This document shows positions 43,429 to 43,706 of a stretch of DNA of 43,706 nucleotides, one piece after another (position 1 is the stretch's first letter; every line of letters begins with the position of its first letter). The notes beneath the pieces are model-generated. The model worked only from the letters and a program-made list of their open reading frames with translations, ran no database searches and was not told the origin of the DNA. The stretch lies in contig DAOUGI010000123.1 of the NCBI GenBank assembly GCA_034429215.1, positions 1 to 43,706 of the forward strand, given 5' to 3'. Source of the stretch: JAFGOG01 sp034429215. GTDB taxonomy: Bacteria > Chloroflexota > Anaerolineae > JAAYZQ01. Both the position numbers and the translations under genes were made by a program.

Positions 43429-43451
43429 GCAGCACGCAGCACGCAGCACGC
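43429..43451. repeat. 7-bp tandem repeat (GCAGCAC x3)
   Basis: Three exact GCAGCAC units at 43429, 43436 and 43443 plus two bases of a fourth, directly upstream of the acpP promoter. Confidence 0.8.
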
Positions 43452-43706
43452 CCACTGCAAAGTATGGGTATGATGTGAGCAAAGTGCGTGTTGTGGATCA
43501 GCCCCAACCGACCCGAAGACGCGCTCAGCAGGCAATATCACTGTAGTGCTTTTGTCACTGACGATCCCTTGTAGGTTTGATTCGTTTTTCGAGCGGCCGG
43601 CCGGGATACGATTTTATTCGCAGGTATCCAACTTTACTTTCAAGTCTCAGTAGATCCGATTTTGTGGGCATAATGCATTTACGGGCATAGAAGTTGATGG
43701 GCTTGC
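43452..43706. other. Gene-free window end
   Basis: No supported coding frame, RNA gene or strong inverted repeat is seen. The base composition is more AT-rich than the rest of the window. It may be the upstream region of a gene beyond the edge. Confidence 0.35.

Noticed and set aside
43429..43451. CRISPR-like array
   Set aside because: The units are seven bases long and contiguous, with no spacers.

Overview
The window reads as a chromosomal segment from a GC-rich, free-living bacterium, most likely a Chloroflexi lineage related to Anaerolineae or Caldilineae. This is inferred from gene style, not from a phylogenetic marker. Supporting signs are lipoproteins with long Ala/Pro/Thr linkers, large multi-PAS hybrid kinases, many carbohydrate- and glycerol-phosphate-type ABC components, TPR and FHA membrane proteins, and dense near-consensus sigma-70 promoters (TTGACA, 17 bp, TATAAT). 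There is no transposase, phage gene, CRISPR array, tRNA or rRNA. The only clear stable RNA is tmRNA.

Layout. 1-2.6 kb: a small membrane protein, an Fpg-family DNA glycosylase and a YoaP-like acetyltransferase, all on the minus strand. 2.8-8.3 kb: a two-gene phosphorelay made of a 1425-residue hybrid kinase with a 7TM sensor and a response regulator-kinase. 8.8-13.3 kb: a glycerophosphodiesterase lipoprotein followed by two ABC permeases and a binding lipoprotein of the UgpAEB type, with no ATPase. 13.4-15.6 kb: a CarD/CdnL regulator with a DEAD-box RNA helicase. 15.6-19.9 kb: a TPR membrane protein and an unusual FHA-membrane-solute-binding-protein fusion. 20.0-20.7 kb: a cold-shock protein and an RRM RNA-binding protein. 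20.9-22.4 kb: a GH20 hexosaminidase framed by direct repeats. 22.6-24.8 kb: a 4-hydroxy-2-oxoglutarate aldolase-like protein with an AGX1-type alanine-glyoxylate aminotransferase. 24.8-26.5 kb: a caspase-fold (clan CD) peptidase-like protein behind a long structured leader. 26.6-31.1 kb: a zinc regulon (Zur, ZnuA, ZnuC, ZnuB) with threonine synthase at its end. 31.0-34.9 kb: a TPR/zinc-ribbon protein, a small winged-helix protein and a two-component system. 35.0-36.2 kb: a PrsW-like intramembrane protease. 36.2-40.3 kb: a tightly overlapping operon of an FdrA-like protein, ThiI, a Na/Pi-cotransporter-like protein and a universal stress protein. 40.5-43.3 kb: tmRNA, an ATP-cone/uridine-kinase fusion, MobA and acyl carrier protein.

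The most interesting signal is a shared 5' leader RNA. The carD-helicase operon and the csp-RRM operon both start from a 17-bp-spaced promoter. Directly after it comes the same short sequence block, ending in a terminator-like hairpin with a U-rich tail. The genes behind the two copies (cold-shock protein, RRM protein, DEAD-box helicase, RNA-polymerase-binding CarD) are all of the kind that handle RNA or transcription, often under cold stress. I propose a common attenuator-type regulatory RNA. Other points worth a second look are the FHA/solute-binding-protein chimera, the caspase-like gene with its 290-nt leader, the aldolase/aminotransferase pair that mirrors human glyoxylate metabolism, the ATP-cone on a uridine kinase, and several small palindromic repeat families, some of which have entered coding regions.
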